Positions 23,988 through 32,651 of a stretch of 49,588 nt of DNA are shown here, piece by piece. The stretch is from an uncultured Lachnospiraceae bacterium (lineage in GTDB: Bacteria; Bacillota; Clostridia; Lachnospirales; Lachnospiraceae). Numbering within the stretch: position 1 is the stretch's first letter; every line of letters starts with the position of its first letter. The stretch covers positions 1 through 49,588 of the forward strand of contig CANRIG010000013.1 of the NCBI GenBank assembly GCA_947630595.1. The letters run 5' to 3'. The position numbers and the translations under genes were made by a program. The notes below the pieces were generated by a model. The model saw nothing but the letters and a program-made list of their open reading frames with translations, was not told the DNA's origin and searched no databases.

Positions 23988-25220
23988 TTACCAGTACAGC
24001 GTAATCACCCAGAAATCCTCATCCGTATGGTAGCGGTAGTTCCAGCTCGTGACGCCGTTCTTCTCCATCAGGTAGCTGCCCGGGTCGCGCAGCATATCTC
24101 CCGTAAACAGTTCATACACCGCGGCATCGTACGCCTCCCGGCTGCCGAATTTCATGACCAGGCTGGCATCGCCCGCCCACACGGAATTCATCAGCACGTT
24201 GTAGATCGTGTCGTAATCAAATGTCTCATAATACAATCCGTTGCGTTTGTAATAATTGTAAATATCCGAGGTGCAGGACGGCAGGATGGAGGGGTCGTCC
24301 GGCACGTGCGTGCGGAACAGGTCTTCCTCCGTACAGCACAGATAATTGTAATTGATCGCCATGTCATCCCCGCCCTGATTGAGGAAGACCGGATCGCCCC
24401 AGGTCACGTCTACATAATAATATGCGCCGTCAATCCGCACCAGGTTCCAGCCGTGGTCGCCGCCGCCCTGAATCTTCCCCGTAATATACGTGCAGAACAG
24501 CCCCATGCGGTTCAGAATATACTGGAACGCCTTGGAATAGCCGGCGCAGACGGAAGCGTGGTTCAGCAGCGCGCTCTGGATGTTCTGCGAGTCCGCGGCG
24601 TCCGAGCGGTATTCCACGGTATCGATCATGTATTCATATACAAATTTGATTTTCTCGTAATCCGACGCGCCCTCCGGAATCCGGCTGATGCAGCCGTCGG
24701 CCGCCGCCTCGAGCGCGGCGCGCATGGAGCCGCGTTCTTCCGGCGGCACGGTCACCTCAAGATCATATGTGATCACCCGTTTGCTCACGCCGGATTCCTC
24801 GATCTGGGCCCTGGTGCCGATCCAGAAAATCTCCGGGTGATCCGCCAGCATCGCATAGTAAACCTTCCAGAAATTATCCACTCCGACCTGCGACAGGAAA
24901 TCCCCGGAGTCCTCGCCGCTCATGACGTGGACGTAAATTTCCCGGTAGGCCTCGTGCAGCTCCTCCGGCAGGTGATCGTAATAATATTCCTCCGCCGAGG
25001 ACGCGATGCCGCCCTCGACAGCGACGGTCTGCCAGTGCTCCTCCCCGGCGTCCGACCACTCGTAGCGCACCCGCTCCACAATGCTCAGCCCGCCGAGATA
25101 CGGTGCGGCCGCCGTCAGACCTACCAAAAGCGCGCACAAAACCAGGCTTCGCCGCAGGATCGTGCGCAGCAGTCCCCGCCTTTTTCTTCTGTCATGTCTC
25201 CGTGCTCTGTCGTCTTGCAT
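23988..25220 (-). CDS. Membrane-anchored transglutaminase-like protein
   Basis: A 410-residue protein with a basic N-terminus (RRHDRRKRRGLLR) and one hydrophobic segment (SLVLCALLVGLTAAAPYLGG), consistent with an uncleaved signal anchor and an extracellular body. The transglutaminase-like core has the expected triad: Cys in HASVCAGYSKAFQYIL, His in GGDHGWNLVRID, and Asp in YYYVDVTWGDP. Such domains act as cysteine peptidases or crosslinking enzymes on wall or surface proteins; which of these applies here is unknown. A regular D-rich region precedes the core (ASDYEKIKFVYEYMIDTVEY). The ATG has GAGAGGA. It lies 51 bases after the beta-CASP nuclease gene on the same strand and may be co-transcribed with it. 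Confidence 0.8.
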   Translation of the reverse strand: MQDDRARRHDRRKRRGLLRTILRRSLVLCALLVGLTAAAPYLGGLSIVERVRYEWSDAGEEHWQTVAVEGGIASSAEEYYYDHLPEELHEAYREIYVHVMSGEDSGDFLSQVGVDNFWKVYYAMLADHPEIFWIGTRAQIEESGVSKRVITYDLEVTVPPEERGSMRAALEAAADGCISRIPEGASDYEKIKFVYEYMIDTVEYRSDAADSQNIQSALLNHASVCAGYSKAFQYILNRMGLFCTYITGKIQGGGDHGWNLVRIDGAYYYVDVTWGDPVFLNQGGDDMAINYNYLCCTEEDLFRTHVPDDPSILPSCTSDIYNYYKRNGLYYETFDYDTIYNVLMNSVWAGDASLVMKFGSREAYDAAVYELFTGDMLRDPGSYLMEKNGVTSWNYRYHTDEDFWVITLYW

Positions 25221-25271
25221 ATGGTTCCTCTCCGGTCTGCTGATTCATAAGGATTTTTATTGATACCGCGG

Positions 25272-26882
25272 CTATTCCCGCTCCCACCGGTCGCAGAGGT
25301 CGTTGACCTCCCGCGCAAACTTCTCCAGGTCGCGGTTCGCCCCGCCTTCGTTGCGGCGGATTACGCCGATCAGCCTCTGTCCGGCCGCCAGCAGTCTCGC
25401 GAACGTCTTCGTCACCTTCGCGGAAACCTTCACGCCCGCTTCCTTCTTGATGCGCACCGGCGGCGCCTCCACGACAAACTGGCCCGATGCCAGGTCAAAG
25501 ACCGTGCCGGAATACGGCGCGCAGGCGTCCAGGCCCAGCTCGTCCTGCAGGCGGCCGGCAAAAACATCACATACGGTATCTTCGCCGTGCACCACAAAAA
25601 CCTTTTTCGGCCGCTCGCCGATCGAAGAAATCCAGTGCATCAAACCCTCATTGTCCGCATGTCCGCTGATGCCGGGCAGCCGGCAGATCTCCGCCTCCAC
25701 GTCGATTTCCTCGCCGAACAGCTTCACGCTGCTCACGCCGTCCAGCAGCGCCCGTCCCAGCGTCCCCACCGCCTGATAGCCGACGAACAGAATCGTCGAT
25801 TCCGGCCGCCAGAGGTTGTGCTTGAGGTGATGCTTGATGCGCCCGGCATCGCACATGCCGCTCGCCGAGAGGATTACCTTCGGCCTCATATCCTCATTGA
25901 TCGCCCTGGAATCGTCGCTGGTGATCGAGGTTTTCAGCCCGGTAAAACCGATCGGGTTCACGCCGCGGTGCAGAAGCTCCAGCGCCTCGTCGTCGAAATC
26001 GCTCCACATATGTTCGCGGAAAATGCCGGTCGCCTCGTTCGCCAGCGGGCTGTCGACCCAGACCTCAAAATCGTCATGGTTCTTCACCAGATGGTCCTGC
26101 TTGATCTGGCGGATAAAATACAGCATCTCCTGCGTGCGCCCCACCGCAAACGACGGCACCACCACGTTGCCGCCGCGGTCAAACGTCCGCTGAATCACCT
26201 CGGCCAGCGCCGTCACGTAATCCGGCGGCGCATCGTGGCTGCGGTCGCCGTAGGTCGATTCCATCACCACATAGTCCGCCCCGGTCGGATACTGCGGGTC
26301 GCGGATCAGCGGCTGGTTGAGATTGCCGATATCGCCGGAAAACACGATCTTCTTCTCCGTCTCCTTCTCGCGCACCCACACCTCGATCGAGGACGAGCCC
26401 AGCAGATGCCCGGCGTCGATAAAGCGGATGCGAATCCCGTCCGCGATGATGATCTCCCGGCTGTACTCGCAGCGCACAAAGCACGACAGGACGCCGAGCG
26501 CGTCGTCCATGTCGTACAGCGGCTCTACCGGAACACGGCCCGCCCGTTTGCCCTTGCGGTTCTTCCACTCCGCCTCAAACATCTGAATGTGCGCGCTGTC
26601 ACGGAGCATGATCTCGCACAGATCCGCCGTGGCCGTCGTCGAGAACACCTGCCCGTGAAATCCGTTCTTGTACAGCAGCGGCAGCTTCCCCGAGTGGTCC
26701 ATATGCGCGTGCGTCAGCAGCACCATTTCGATATCCGACGGCTTAACCGGAATTTCCGCATTTTCATACAAATCCGGTCCCTGCTCCATCCCGCAGTCGA
26801 TCAGAATGTTTTTCCCGCATGCCTCCAGCAAAAAGCAGCTGCCGGTCACCTCATGCGTGGCCCCCAAAAAAGTCAGTTTCAT
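25272..26882 (-). CDS. Beta-CASP metallo-beta-lactamase-fold RNase/nuclease
   Basis: A 536-residue MBL-fold protein of the beta-CASP group, like bacterial YSH1/CPSF73-type ribonucleases. Motifs in order are TFLGATHEVTGSCFLL, the zinc-binding LTHAHMDHSG, FIDAGHLLGSSS, FSGDIGN, the beta-CASP part (VVMESTYGDRSHD, VVVPSFAVGRTQEML, VILSASGMCDAGRI), and the RMMBL end (ISGHADNEGLMHWI, VFVVHGED). Activity on RNA is family inference. The start at 26882 (MKLTFLG) is preferred because AGGGG is 9 bases upstream; the GTG nine bases earlier touches the ribosome site. A TATAAT box lies at 26948-26953 on the minus strand. Confidence 0.9.
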   Translation of the reverse strand: MKLTFLGATHEVTGSCFLLEACGKNILIDCGMEQGPDLYENAEIPVKPSDIEMVLLTHAHMDHSGKLPLLYKNGFHGQVFSTTATADLCEIMLRDSAHIQMFEAEWKNRKGKRAGRVPVEPLYDMDDALGVLSCFVRCEYSREIIIADGIRIRFIDAGHLLGSSSIEVWVREKETEKKIVFSGDIGNLNQPLIRDPQYPTGADYVVMESTYGDRSHDAPPDYVTALAEVIQRTFDRGGNVVVPSFAVGRTQEMLYFIRQIKQDHLVKNHDDFEVWVDSPLANEATGIFREHMWSDFDDEALELLHRGVNPIGFTGLKTSITSDDSRAINEDMRPKVILSASGMCDAGRIKHHLKHNLWRPESTILFVGYQAVGTLGRALLDGVSSVKLFGEEIDVEAEICRLPGISGHADNEGLMHWISSIGERPKKVFVVHGEDTVCDVFAGRLQDELGLDACAPYSGTVFDLASGQFVVEAPPVRIKKEAGVKVSAKVTKTFARLLAAGQRLIGVIRRNEGGANRDLEKFAREVNDLCDRWERE

Positions 26883-27084
26883 CCGTTGCACCCCTTTCTG
26901 TCCTTTTTACGTAAATTGTTCCCCCGTTTTCCATATCATCTGCAATCATTATACCGCAAAACGCCGGCAAAGTCAGCAAAATCAGAATATTATTAAAACA
27001 GAATAAAAAGACCCGCCGCAAAACAGGATCGTCTGAATTTCACGAGCTGTTTCACGGCAGGCCATGATGTTACATATTAAATTC

Positions 27085-27350
27085 TGTGTTCTCGTTGCTA
27101 CGTGTTGTTTTTACGCATTGCTGCTGTGCGTTTGCGCCCTCGCTGCTGCACGTTGTTTTATGCGCTGTTTTTACGTGCTGCTGTGCGTTTGCATTGTTAT
27201 ACGCTTCTGTTATTTTGCGTTTTCGTTACTCCGCGCTTTTTCTGTTATGCGTCGTTTTTACGCATTGCTGCTGTGCGTTTTATCGTTATGCTGTTCTGCA
27301 CTTTTTACTTCGCGCTTTCGCTGCTATGCGTTTTCATTGCTGTCACTCTG
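27085..27350. repeat. Degenerate intergenic tandem repeat, tgctgctgtgcgttt type
   Basis: About 265 bases are built from variants of a short word such as TTTTTACGCATTGCTGCTGTG, with near-identical longer copies around 27108-27135 and 27253-27280. They fill the space between the beta-CASP promoter and the stop of the next minus-strand gene. Neither strand gives a convincing gene here. The rest of 26954-27084 is also empty. Confidence 0.7.
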
Positions 27351-28023
27351 CGTTTTCGTCTCTCAGGACGGTCTTGCTGAGCCAGAAAAGAATATTTTCG
27401 ATATCCTCCGTTCCCTCAGGATAGGAAACCTCGGCGGTTCCATAGGAATTTTCTCCCGCTATCATAACCAGCGTATAATCCGTCTCATCCTCGGTGTAGC
27501 TGACGATCATGTCTCCGTATTCATCCTCCTCATATGCTCCGCCCTCCGGCAGATCCTTCTGCGCGCCGGGTCTCTGGCAATACTCCTCCAGATCCTCCGG
27601 CATCACCGTGCCGGTTTCGTCGTATACTTCCTGCGTAAAGTGGTTGAGCGTAATACTCAGATCATCCCTGGTAAACGTGACATAGTTCAGTTTAAACGGC
27701 TCTTCCCAGGTGCCTGTTTCCATCTCAAAGCCCTCCGGCAGCCAAAAAGTGCCCACACCCTCCGCCTGATACTCCTGAAGTTTTTCCCCTGCTTTGTCGG
27801 TCTGCTCTTCGTTGGCCTGTCCTGCTGCTTCTGTCTGCCCTTCGTCAGCCTGTCCTGCTTCGGCCTGCTTGGCTGCTTTCGTCTGTTCTTCGTCAGCCTT
27901 TCCTTCTTCGGAGACGGCTTCCGTCTCAGATGCGGGCCCGGCCTCCGACGCGCTCCCTGCGCAGAACGAAAGCGAACTCAGACACAATGCCGCCGCAAAA
28001 GCCAGCGCGATTTTTCGTTTCAT
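27343..28023 (-). CDS. Secreted protein of unknown function with repeat linker
   Basis: A 226-residue protein with a clear signal peptide (MKRKIALAFAAALCLSSLSF followed by CAGSASE). The Cys is preceded by LSF, which is a poor lipobox, so simple secretion is as likely as lipid anchoring. Residues 43-80 are three degenerate 11-residue repeats (KADEEQTKAAK, ADEGQTEAAGQ, ANEEQTDKAGE). The rest (GVGTFWLPEGFEME onward) is an acidic beta-rich domain I do not recognise. The ATG at 28023 has AAGGAGG, and a TATAAT box lies at 28060-28065; the longer reading frame upstream overlaps the preceding gene's end and is rejected. Directly downstream is the intergenic repeat array. Confidence 0.7.
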   Translation of the reverse strand: MKRKIALAFAAALCLSSLSFCAGSASEAGPASETEAVSEEGKADEEQTKAAKQAEAGQADEGQTEAAGQANEEQTDKAGEKLQEYQAEGVGTFWLPEGFEMETGTWEEPFKLNYVTFTRDDLSITLNHFTQEVYDETGTVMPEDLEEYCQRPGAQKDLPEGGAYEEDEYGDMIVSYTEDETDYTLVMIAGENSYGTAEVSYPEGTEDIENILFWLSKTVLRDENAE

Positions 28024-28109
28024 ACCGGTTTCCTCCTTGAAAAAAATTAAATTTTCTTCATTATAACCGATACCCGTTCCCTTTTGGTGTGCAGTTTTGC
28101 ACAAATGTC

Positions 28110-28997
28110 TCATCCTGCATATTTCAGCAGGCCGGAGCAGCAGATTCCCTGCCCGTCCCGCAAAATCACAGGTCTCCGGCTCCACCCGTCCCTGCTGATT
28201 TCCGCAATCGTCCTGTCGTCCAGCTCCTCGCCCAGGCCGATATAATAACGCCGGTATCCGTCCGGCGGCAGCGGCCGCATGCGCACGTCATTCCCGCCGG
28301 CTATTCCGACAAACCGGACGCCGCCGGTCTCGTCATAGGCCGCGCGCACCCACTGCTCCTGCGCCTCCGTGTCCTCATCCCCGGTCAGCAGCAGTGTGCC
28401 GGTCACATAGGAATAATGATCCCAATACCTGCATACGTCGTAATCCTGATACAGGACACAGCCCAGCGCGCATCCATACCCGTCCGGTTCCGCCTCCCTG
28501 CAGCACCGGCTTTCCGGGTCCAGCGCCTTTACATTCATCACGCAGTCTGAAAATGTGCTCTGTTTCTCCTTTGGAGACAGTCCGTGCAGCAGCTCCAGAG
28601 ACCCTGCCGTGTCCGCCCGGATCAGAAAATTCCAGCCCGCTCCCGTAATCCGGCAGATTTCCCTGCACGTCAGCTTCCGCACCTCGCGTATCTTCCACTT
28701 CGCTTTGATTTTGCCCGCATCCGCAGGCAGCAGCAAAGTGCCGATTTCCCTTTTCCGCAGAAGCTCCTGCAAAACGGTTTTCACGTGTGCGTCCGCGCTC
28801 CCCAGAATCACCAGATCCAGTCCCCGCGGACACAAAAAAAGCGCGTGACCGGCCCTCCCTGACCCGGCATAGCGCTTCATCCCCCGCAAATACAGAAACG
28901 TATACTGTTCTTCCGTCCGCGTATCCTTCAATTCTCCAAAATGCACAAAGCATCCCTCAGTTTCACCATACAGAAACCGAAAGTATTTCATTTCCAT
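28110..28997 (-). CDS. Conserved-looking protein of unknown function
   Basis: A 295-residue soluble protein without signal peptide or membrane segment. I do not recognise it. Some stretches suggest an alpha/beta fold with MBL-like character (ALFLCPRGLDLVILGSADAH, LRKREIGTLLLPAD, GTLLLTGDEDTEAQ), reminiscent of the catalytic-residue-poor metallo-beta-lactamase relatives, but no HxHxDH motif exists. It is fairly Cys-rich (CCREAEPDGYGCALGCVLYQ). The ATG has AAGGGGAG at good spacing, which with normal codon use supports it being real. It is followed by the secreted-protein gene on the same strand. Confidence 0.55.
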   Translation of the reverse strand: MEMKYFRFLYGETEGCFVHFGELKDTRTEEQYTFLYLRGMKRYAGSGRAGHALFLCPRGLDLVILGSADAHVKTVLQELLRKREIGTLLLPADAGKIKAKWKIREVRKLTCREICRITGAGWNFLIRADTAGSLELLHGLSPKEKQSTFSDCVMNVKALDPESRCCREAEPDGYGCALGCVLYQDYDVCRYWDHYSYVTGTLLLTGDEDTEAQEQWVRAAYDETGGVRFVGIAGGNDVRMRPLPPDGYRRYYIGLGEELDDRTIAEISRDGWSRRPVILRDGQGICCSGLLKYAG

Positions 28998-29122
28998 GAC
29001 GTTCTCCCCTTACCCTTGTTACTGGTATGACGTCCCGGATAACGGAGCCGGCCGAAAAACCGGCAGGCGATCTGGTGCGGTTATCTGCGGCGCGTCATAC
29101 AAATTCCTGTCTCCGAAAGCAT

Positions 29123-29159
29123 CTGCGGCAAAGTCCCCTCGGCTTTGCCGCAGGTTTTT
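29123..29159 (+). terminator. Strong hairpin with T run, no assigned gene
   Basis: CTGCGGCAAAG (29123-29133) and CTTTGCCGCAG (29143-29153) form a perfect 11-bp stem with a 9-base loop, followed by five T. It looks like a plus-strand terminator, yet no plus-strand gene ends here. The surrounding 28998-29495 gap otherwise shows a GCCGG/CCGGC hairpin near 29047 and no ORF with a ribosome site. Confidence 0.55.
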
Positions 29160-29495
29160 CCGGAAAATTTCTGTTGCTTTTATTGTACGCAGCTGCCATT
29201 CATTGCGCATGGCTGGTTGCACTCTGTCCGTCATTGCTGGTCGTTGTCTGTTACTGCCGTTTGCAAAAGCGCTGCCCTCCCGTCTGAATTTTTCACTGCG
29301 GCAGCCCGTCCGCAAAGCCCGTATCTTCCCAAATGCCCGGCCCGGCAGGGAAGTCTCCAGCTGCAAAAGGCAGTCACTCACTGCAGATGCGCGCCCCTCC
29401 TTTCTCTCCAGATTTACATTGACTATAACGTTCAGGAAGGAAAAATGTCACGCGCAAATAAAAAAAGAATAAAAAAATCAATTTTCGCAGCCTTC

Positions 29496-29523
29496 TTGAC
29501 TTTTTGGCAATTGCGTTTAAACT
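29496..29523 (+). promoter_or_regulatory. Promoter of the MurG gene
   Basis: TTGACT (29496-29501) and TAAACT (29518-29523) are 16 bp apart, giving a leader of about 28 bases to the ATG. Confidence 0.55.
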
Positions 29524-29557
29524 GTAACTAACAAATCTTTGGCATCTGGAGGACGCT

Positions 29558-30631
29558 ATGAAACGAATCATCCTTACCGGCGGCGGCACCGCAGGGCACG
29601 TCACCCCGAATATCGCGCTGCTTCCGCGCCTGCGGGAACTCGATTATGATATTCAGTACATCGGTTCCTATGACGGAATCGAACGAAAGCTGATCGAGGA
29701 GCTTGGCATTCCTTATCACGGAATCGCATCGGGAAAACTGCGCCGATATTTTGATCTGAAAAATTTCTCCGACCCGTTCCGGGTCGCAAAGGGCTTCGTG
29801 CAGGCCAAAAAGCTCCTGAAAGAATTAAAACCGGATATTATTTTTTCCAAGGGCGGTTTCGTGACCGTCCCGGTCGTGCAGGCGGCCAAAACGCTGCACA
29901 TTCCGGTCATCATTCACGAATCGGACATGACGCCGGGGCTGGCCAACCGGCTGGCAATCCCGGCCGCTTCCAGGGTGTGCTGCAATTTCCCGGAAACCAT
30001 TTCCCATCTCCCGGAGGGCAAGGCCGTCGTCACCGGTTCGCCCATCCGCGAAGAGCTGCGTTCCGGCAACCGACTGGCCGCCCTGGATTTCTGCGGTTTT
30101 ACGGCCGGCAGGCCGGTGCTGCTCATCATCGGCGGAAGCCTCGGTTCGGTGACGGTCAACCAGGCCATCCGCGGAATTCTGCCGGCGCTTTTGAAAACCT
30201 TTCAGGTGATTCACCTGTGCGGTAAGGGCAATCTTGATGAATCCTTAAACGGCACTCCCGGCTACGTTCAGTATGAGTATATTAAAAATGAACTGGCGGA
30301 TCTGTTCGCACTCGCCGATATCGTCGTATCCAGGGCGGGCGCAAACGCCATTTGCGAGCTGCTCGAGCTGCGCAAGCCGAATTTGCTGATCCCGCTCTCT
30401 GCGGCGGCCAGCCGCGGCGACCAGATTCTCAATGCTTCTTCTTTTGAAAAACAGGGATTCAGCGCAGTGCTGAAGGAAGAGGAGCTGACGCCGGAGCGTC
30501 TTTTATCTGAAATCACGAAATTGTACGAAAATCGCCATACTTACATCCAGGCGATGGAAAAAAGCAGTGCGAGCAACGCGGTCGACACCATCATCTCTCT
30601 GATTGAGGATATCGCCGGCGGGCGCTTATGA
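29558..30631 (+). CDS. murG: MurG-type UDP-GlcNAc:undecaprenyl-PP-MurNAc transferase
   Basis: A 357-residue GT-B glycosyltransferase of family GT28. MurG adds GlcNAc to lipid I to form lipid II on the inner membrane face. Signatures are the N-terminal G loop [76 protein letters not shown], and the nucleotide-sugar site [19 protein letters not shown] followed by [18 protein letters not shown]. The length is normal. The gene stands alone, far from any mraY, murD or fts gene, so it may be a second paralogue or the only copy outside the usual cluster. The ATG has GGAGG, and a terminator follows. Confidence 0.92.
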   Translation: MKRIILTGGGTAGHVTPNIALLPRLRELDYDIQYIGSYDGIERKLIEELGIPYHGIASGKLRRYFDLKNFSDPFRVAKGFVQAKKLLKELKPDIIFSKGGFVTVPVVQAAKTLHIPVIIHESDMTPGLANRLAIPAASRVCCNFPETISHLPEGKAVVTGSPIREELRSGNRLAALDFCGFTAGRPVLLIIGGSLGSVTVNQAIRGILPALLKTFQVIHLCGKGNLDESLNGTPGYVQYEYIKNELADLFALADIVVSRAGANAICELLELRKPNLLIPLSAAASRGDQILNASSFEKQGFSAVLKEEELTPERLLSEITKLYENRHTYIQAMEKSSASNAVDTIISLIEDIAGGRL

Positions 30632-30649
30632 CCATGCGACAGGAACGCC

Positions 30650-30705
30650 CCTTGCTCTCCCTAAGCAAGCCCGTTTTTTATGCAAAAAAGAGCAAGGGCT
30701 GTTCC
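30650..30705 (+). terminator. Terminator after murG with alternative hairpins
   Basis: CTTGCT with AGCAAG, then CCCG and six T, is a terminator for murG. A larger hairpin is also possible: GGAACGCCCCTTGCTCT (30642 on) pairs with AGAGCAAGGGCTGTTCC (ending near 30705). The same CTTGCT arm is used by both, and the second also serves the convergent sigma-factor gene. Confidence 0.65.
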
Positions 30706-30717
30706 TCTCAGTCCGTA

Positions 30718-31245
30718 TCAGCTGGTCCGTCTGTATTCGTCGCCGAATTTTTCTTTGATGAATCTTCTCGCGCGATACATCCTTGCGCGCAGCACCCGTT
30801 CGGGAATGTGCAGCTTCTTCGCCGCCTCCGTATAGGAAAGCCCGTAAACGCAGCTCAACATCAAAATTTCAAACCAGAGCCAGTTGACCGCCCGCACTTC
30901 CCTGAGAATCCTGCCGATCAGCTCCCGCTGGTACAGCAGTTCCTCATGCATTTCCATGCTTTCTTCCGTCAGGTCGCTGCCGGCCTCCGCAATAGAGAGG
31001 TCTGTAAAAACTTCTCCTCTCGTCTTTTTCTTCCGGAGATAATCAACCACCGCATTCTGTGTGCAGCGCATCAGCCACGCCTTTACATAGTCCGGCGGAA
31101 TGCGCTCCATATTGGCGTAAAGCGTCATAAATACCTGCTGGCAGATTTCCTGCGACACATGGTAATCTCCCGTCCTGTCCAATGCAATCTTTATCACCAG
31201 GTTCTTATATTTCTGAAAGTATTCTTTGAACCTTTCGTTTTTCAT
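30718..31245 (-). CDS. ECF-type RNA polymerase sigma factor
   Basis: A 175-residue sigma-70-family protein with region 2 (YKNLVIKIALDRTGDYHVSQ, EICQQVFMTLYANM, VKAWLMRCTQNAVVDYLR) and region 4 (MLSCVYGLSYTEAAKKLH, IPERVLRARMYRARRFIKE), joined by a short linker and lacking regions 1 and 3. This is the extracytoplasmic-function architecture. No anti-sigma factor gene is adjacent, so control of its activity is not visible. The ATG is preceded by AAAGGATTTGATAGGTC. It lies 35 bases after the HIT gene on the same strand and may be co-transcribed from the promoter at 31734. Confidence 0.9.
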   Translation of the reverse strand: MKNERFKEYFQKYKNLVIKIALDRTGDYHVSQEICQQVFMTLYANMERIPPDYVKAWLMRCTQNAVVDYLRKKKTRGEVFTDLSIAEAGSDLTEESMEMHEELLYQRELIGRILREVRAVNWLWFEILMLSCVYGLSYTEAAKKLHIPERVLRARMYRARRFIKEKFGDEYRRTS

Positions 31246-31280
31246 GACCTATCAAATCCTTTTCATTTGTATAAATATGT

Positions 31281-31688
31281 TCACGATCTGAACAATCCCA
31301 GAATTTCTTCTTTGTCCGCGTCCTTCAGCTCTCCCGGTTTCCAGTTCAGATTCACCGTGTCGCCTTTGTAACGCGGAATCAGGTGCACATGAAAATGAAA
31401 CACCGTCTGTCCCGCTGCCTCGCCGTTGTTCTGGACAACATTGATGCCGTCCGCATGCAGTCCCTCCTGCAGCTTCCGGGCCGTCTTTTTCGCCAGAATC
31501 ATCGCCTTTGCAGCCAGTTCATCCGGCAGGTCAAACAGATTCGCCGCATGGGATTTGGGAAGAATCAGCGCATGACCTTTGGATGCCGGGCCAAGATCCA
31601 GAATCACACGGAAATCCTCATCCTCATACAGAGTCGCAGACGGAATCTCACCGTTTGCAATTTTACAGAAAATACAGTTGTCTTCCAA
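31281..31688 (-). CDS. HIT-family nucleotide hydrolase
   Basis: A small histidine-triad protein (135 aa), which hydrolyses nucleoside phosphoramidates or dinucleotides. The diagnostic HFHVHLIPR motif is present, with the N-terminal zinc-type CIFCKIANGEIPS and the GHALILPKSHAANLFDL strand. The start is set at a TTG at 31688 (EDNCIFC follows), with AGAAGGCG 6 bases upstream. The longer frame begins at another TTG only about 6 bases after the predicted transcription start and would add a Lys-rich tail unusual for the family. Its promoter is at 31734-31762. Confidence 0.88.
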   Translation of the reverse strand: MEDNCIFCKIANGEIPSATLYEDEDFRVILDLGPASKGHALILPKSHAANLFDLPDELAAKAMILAKKTARKLQEGLHADGINVVQNNGEAAGQTVFHFHVHLIPRYKGDTVNLNWKPGELKDADKEEILGLFRS

Positions 31689-31733
31689 ATTTTTCGCCTT
31701 CTTTCTTTTTTTTGCAGCCAACGTACCATTTCT

Positions 31734-31762
31734 ATATTAAAAATATCGTCGGGAAATGTCAA
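31734..31762 (-). promoter_or_regulatory. Promoter of the HIT (and possibly sigma factor) genes
   Basis: On the minus strand TTGACA (31757-31762) and TAATAT (31734-31739) are 17 bp apart. The start near 31727 leaves a leader of about 38 bases to the TTG at 31688. Confidence 0.75.
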
Positions 31763-31772
31763 CAAATTATCG

Positions 31773-31808
31773 TTGAATTTTTACAAATTAGATGTTACAC
31801 TTTGTAAC
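31773..31808 (+). promoter_or_regulatory. Promoter with overlapping palindrome for the histidine kinase gene
   Basis: TTGAAT (31773-31778) and TACACT (31796-31801) are 17 bp apart. The -10 box lies inside a perfect inverted repeat, GTTACA-CTT-TGTAAC (31794-31808), the position expected of a repressor site. Confidence 0.55.
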
Positions 31809-31860
31809 GTCCACAGCAATCAGGGAAACGGTGGATACTATATCTGGAGAAATTACTGCT

Positions 31861-32595
31861 ATGAGCGAATTGCCTGCTACATCTTGTACATCAACAATCA
31901 TTTGCCCCAGCGAAACCGAAAATCAGTATGCAGCATTGATTTCTGAATTTTCTCATGAAATACGTAATTCTCTGACTCTTGTCAACAGTTCGCTGCAGCT
32001 GCTGGAAAAGGAATGTCCGGCAGTGCTGCAGTCGGATCTCTGGCCGCAGATCAGTCAGGATATGGCGGACACCTTTCAGCTGCTCCGAAAAATGTCCGTC
32101 CGCAAAAGCACCCGTGTTCTGTGCAAACATACCGTGCCCATGATGGGCTTTCTGCAGAAAACCGCCGCCTCCGCCGCTCCTGCGCTGGAGGAACGCGGAA
32201 TTCATTTTTCATCGGAATTTGACGACAGCGTCGCCCGGCTCTCCTGCAGCCTGGACGAGTGCAGCATAAAGGAAGTGCTCGTCAACCTGCTTTTCAACGC
32301 GGCCGACGCGGTATCGGAAACTCCGGGAACCCGCCGCGTCACATTGTCCGCGGGAGCAAACGGCGATTTTCTGTGCATTCACATCACAGACAACGGCCCC
32401 GGCATCCCGCAGGAATACATGGATACGCTCTTTGATCCTTTTGTCACGCACAAGAAAAGCGGCACCGGGCTCGGCCTTTATGTCGTCAGGACCGTCGTCG
32501 CTCAGCACGGCGGCAGTATCTCCGTGCAGACCAATCCCTGTCCGCCCGGGACCTTTACCGATTTCTGCATTCGGCTGCCTATAGTAAAGGCGTAG
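31861..32595 (+). CDS. Soluble sensor histidine kinase
   Basis: A 244-residue histidine kinase lacking any membrane segment or obvious sensory domain. The H box (EFSHEIRNSLTLV, His32) starts almost at the N-terminus. After the dimerisation helices come the N box (VLVNLLFNAADAV), G1 (ITDNGPGIP), F (LFDPFVT) and G2 (GTGLGLYVV). The fold resembles the NtrB/KinB-like HisKA group. No response regulator is adjacent, so it is an orphan whose input must come from a partner or the short N-terminal 20 residues. The ATG at 31861 has TGGAGA upstream; the frame extends 23 codons earlier, but those would start upstream of the predicted transcription start. Confidence 0.85.
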   Translation: MSELPATSCTSTIICPSETENQYAALISEFSHEIRNSLTLVNSSLQLLEKECPAVLQSDLWPQISQDMADTFQLLRKMSVRKSTRVLCKHTVPMMGFLQKTAASAAPALEERGIHFSSEFDDSVARLSCSLDECSIKEVLVNLLFNAADAVSETPGTRRVTLSAGANGDFLCIHITDNGPGIPQEYMDTLFDPFVTHKKSGTGLGLYVVRTVVAQHGGSISVQTNPCPPGTFTDFCIRLPIVKA

Positions 32596-32651
32596 CCTGT
32601 TTGCGCTCTGCGTTTTTCAGCGCTTTGCGCCTGTTTATGCTTTCCTTTGTC

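Noticed and set aside
25260-26996. 578-codon plus-strand frame opposite the beta-CASP nuclease
   Set aside because: Shadow frame; the minus strand carries the full MBL and beta-CASP motif set.
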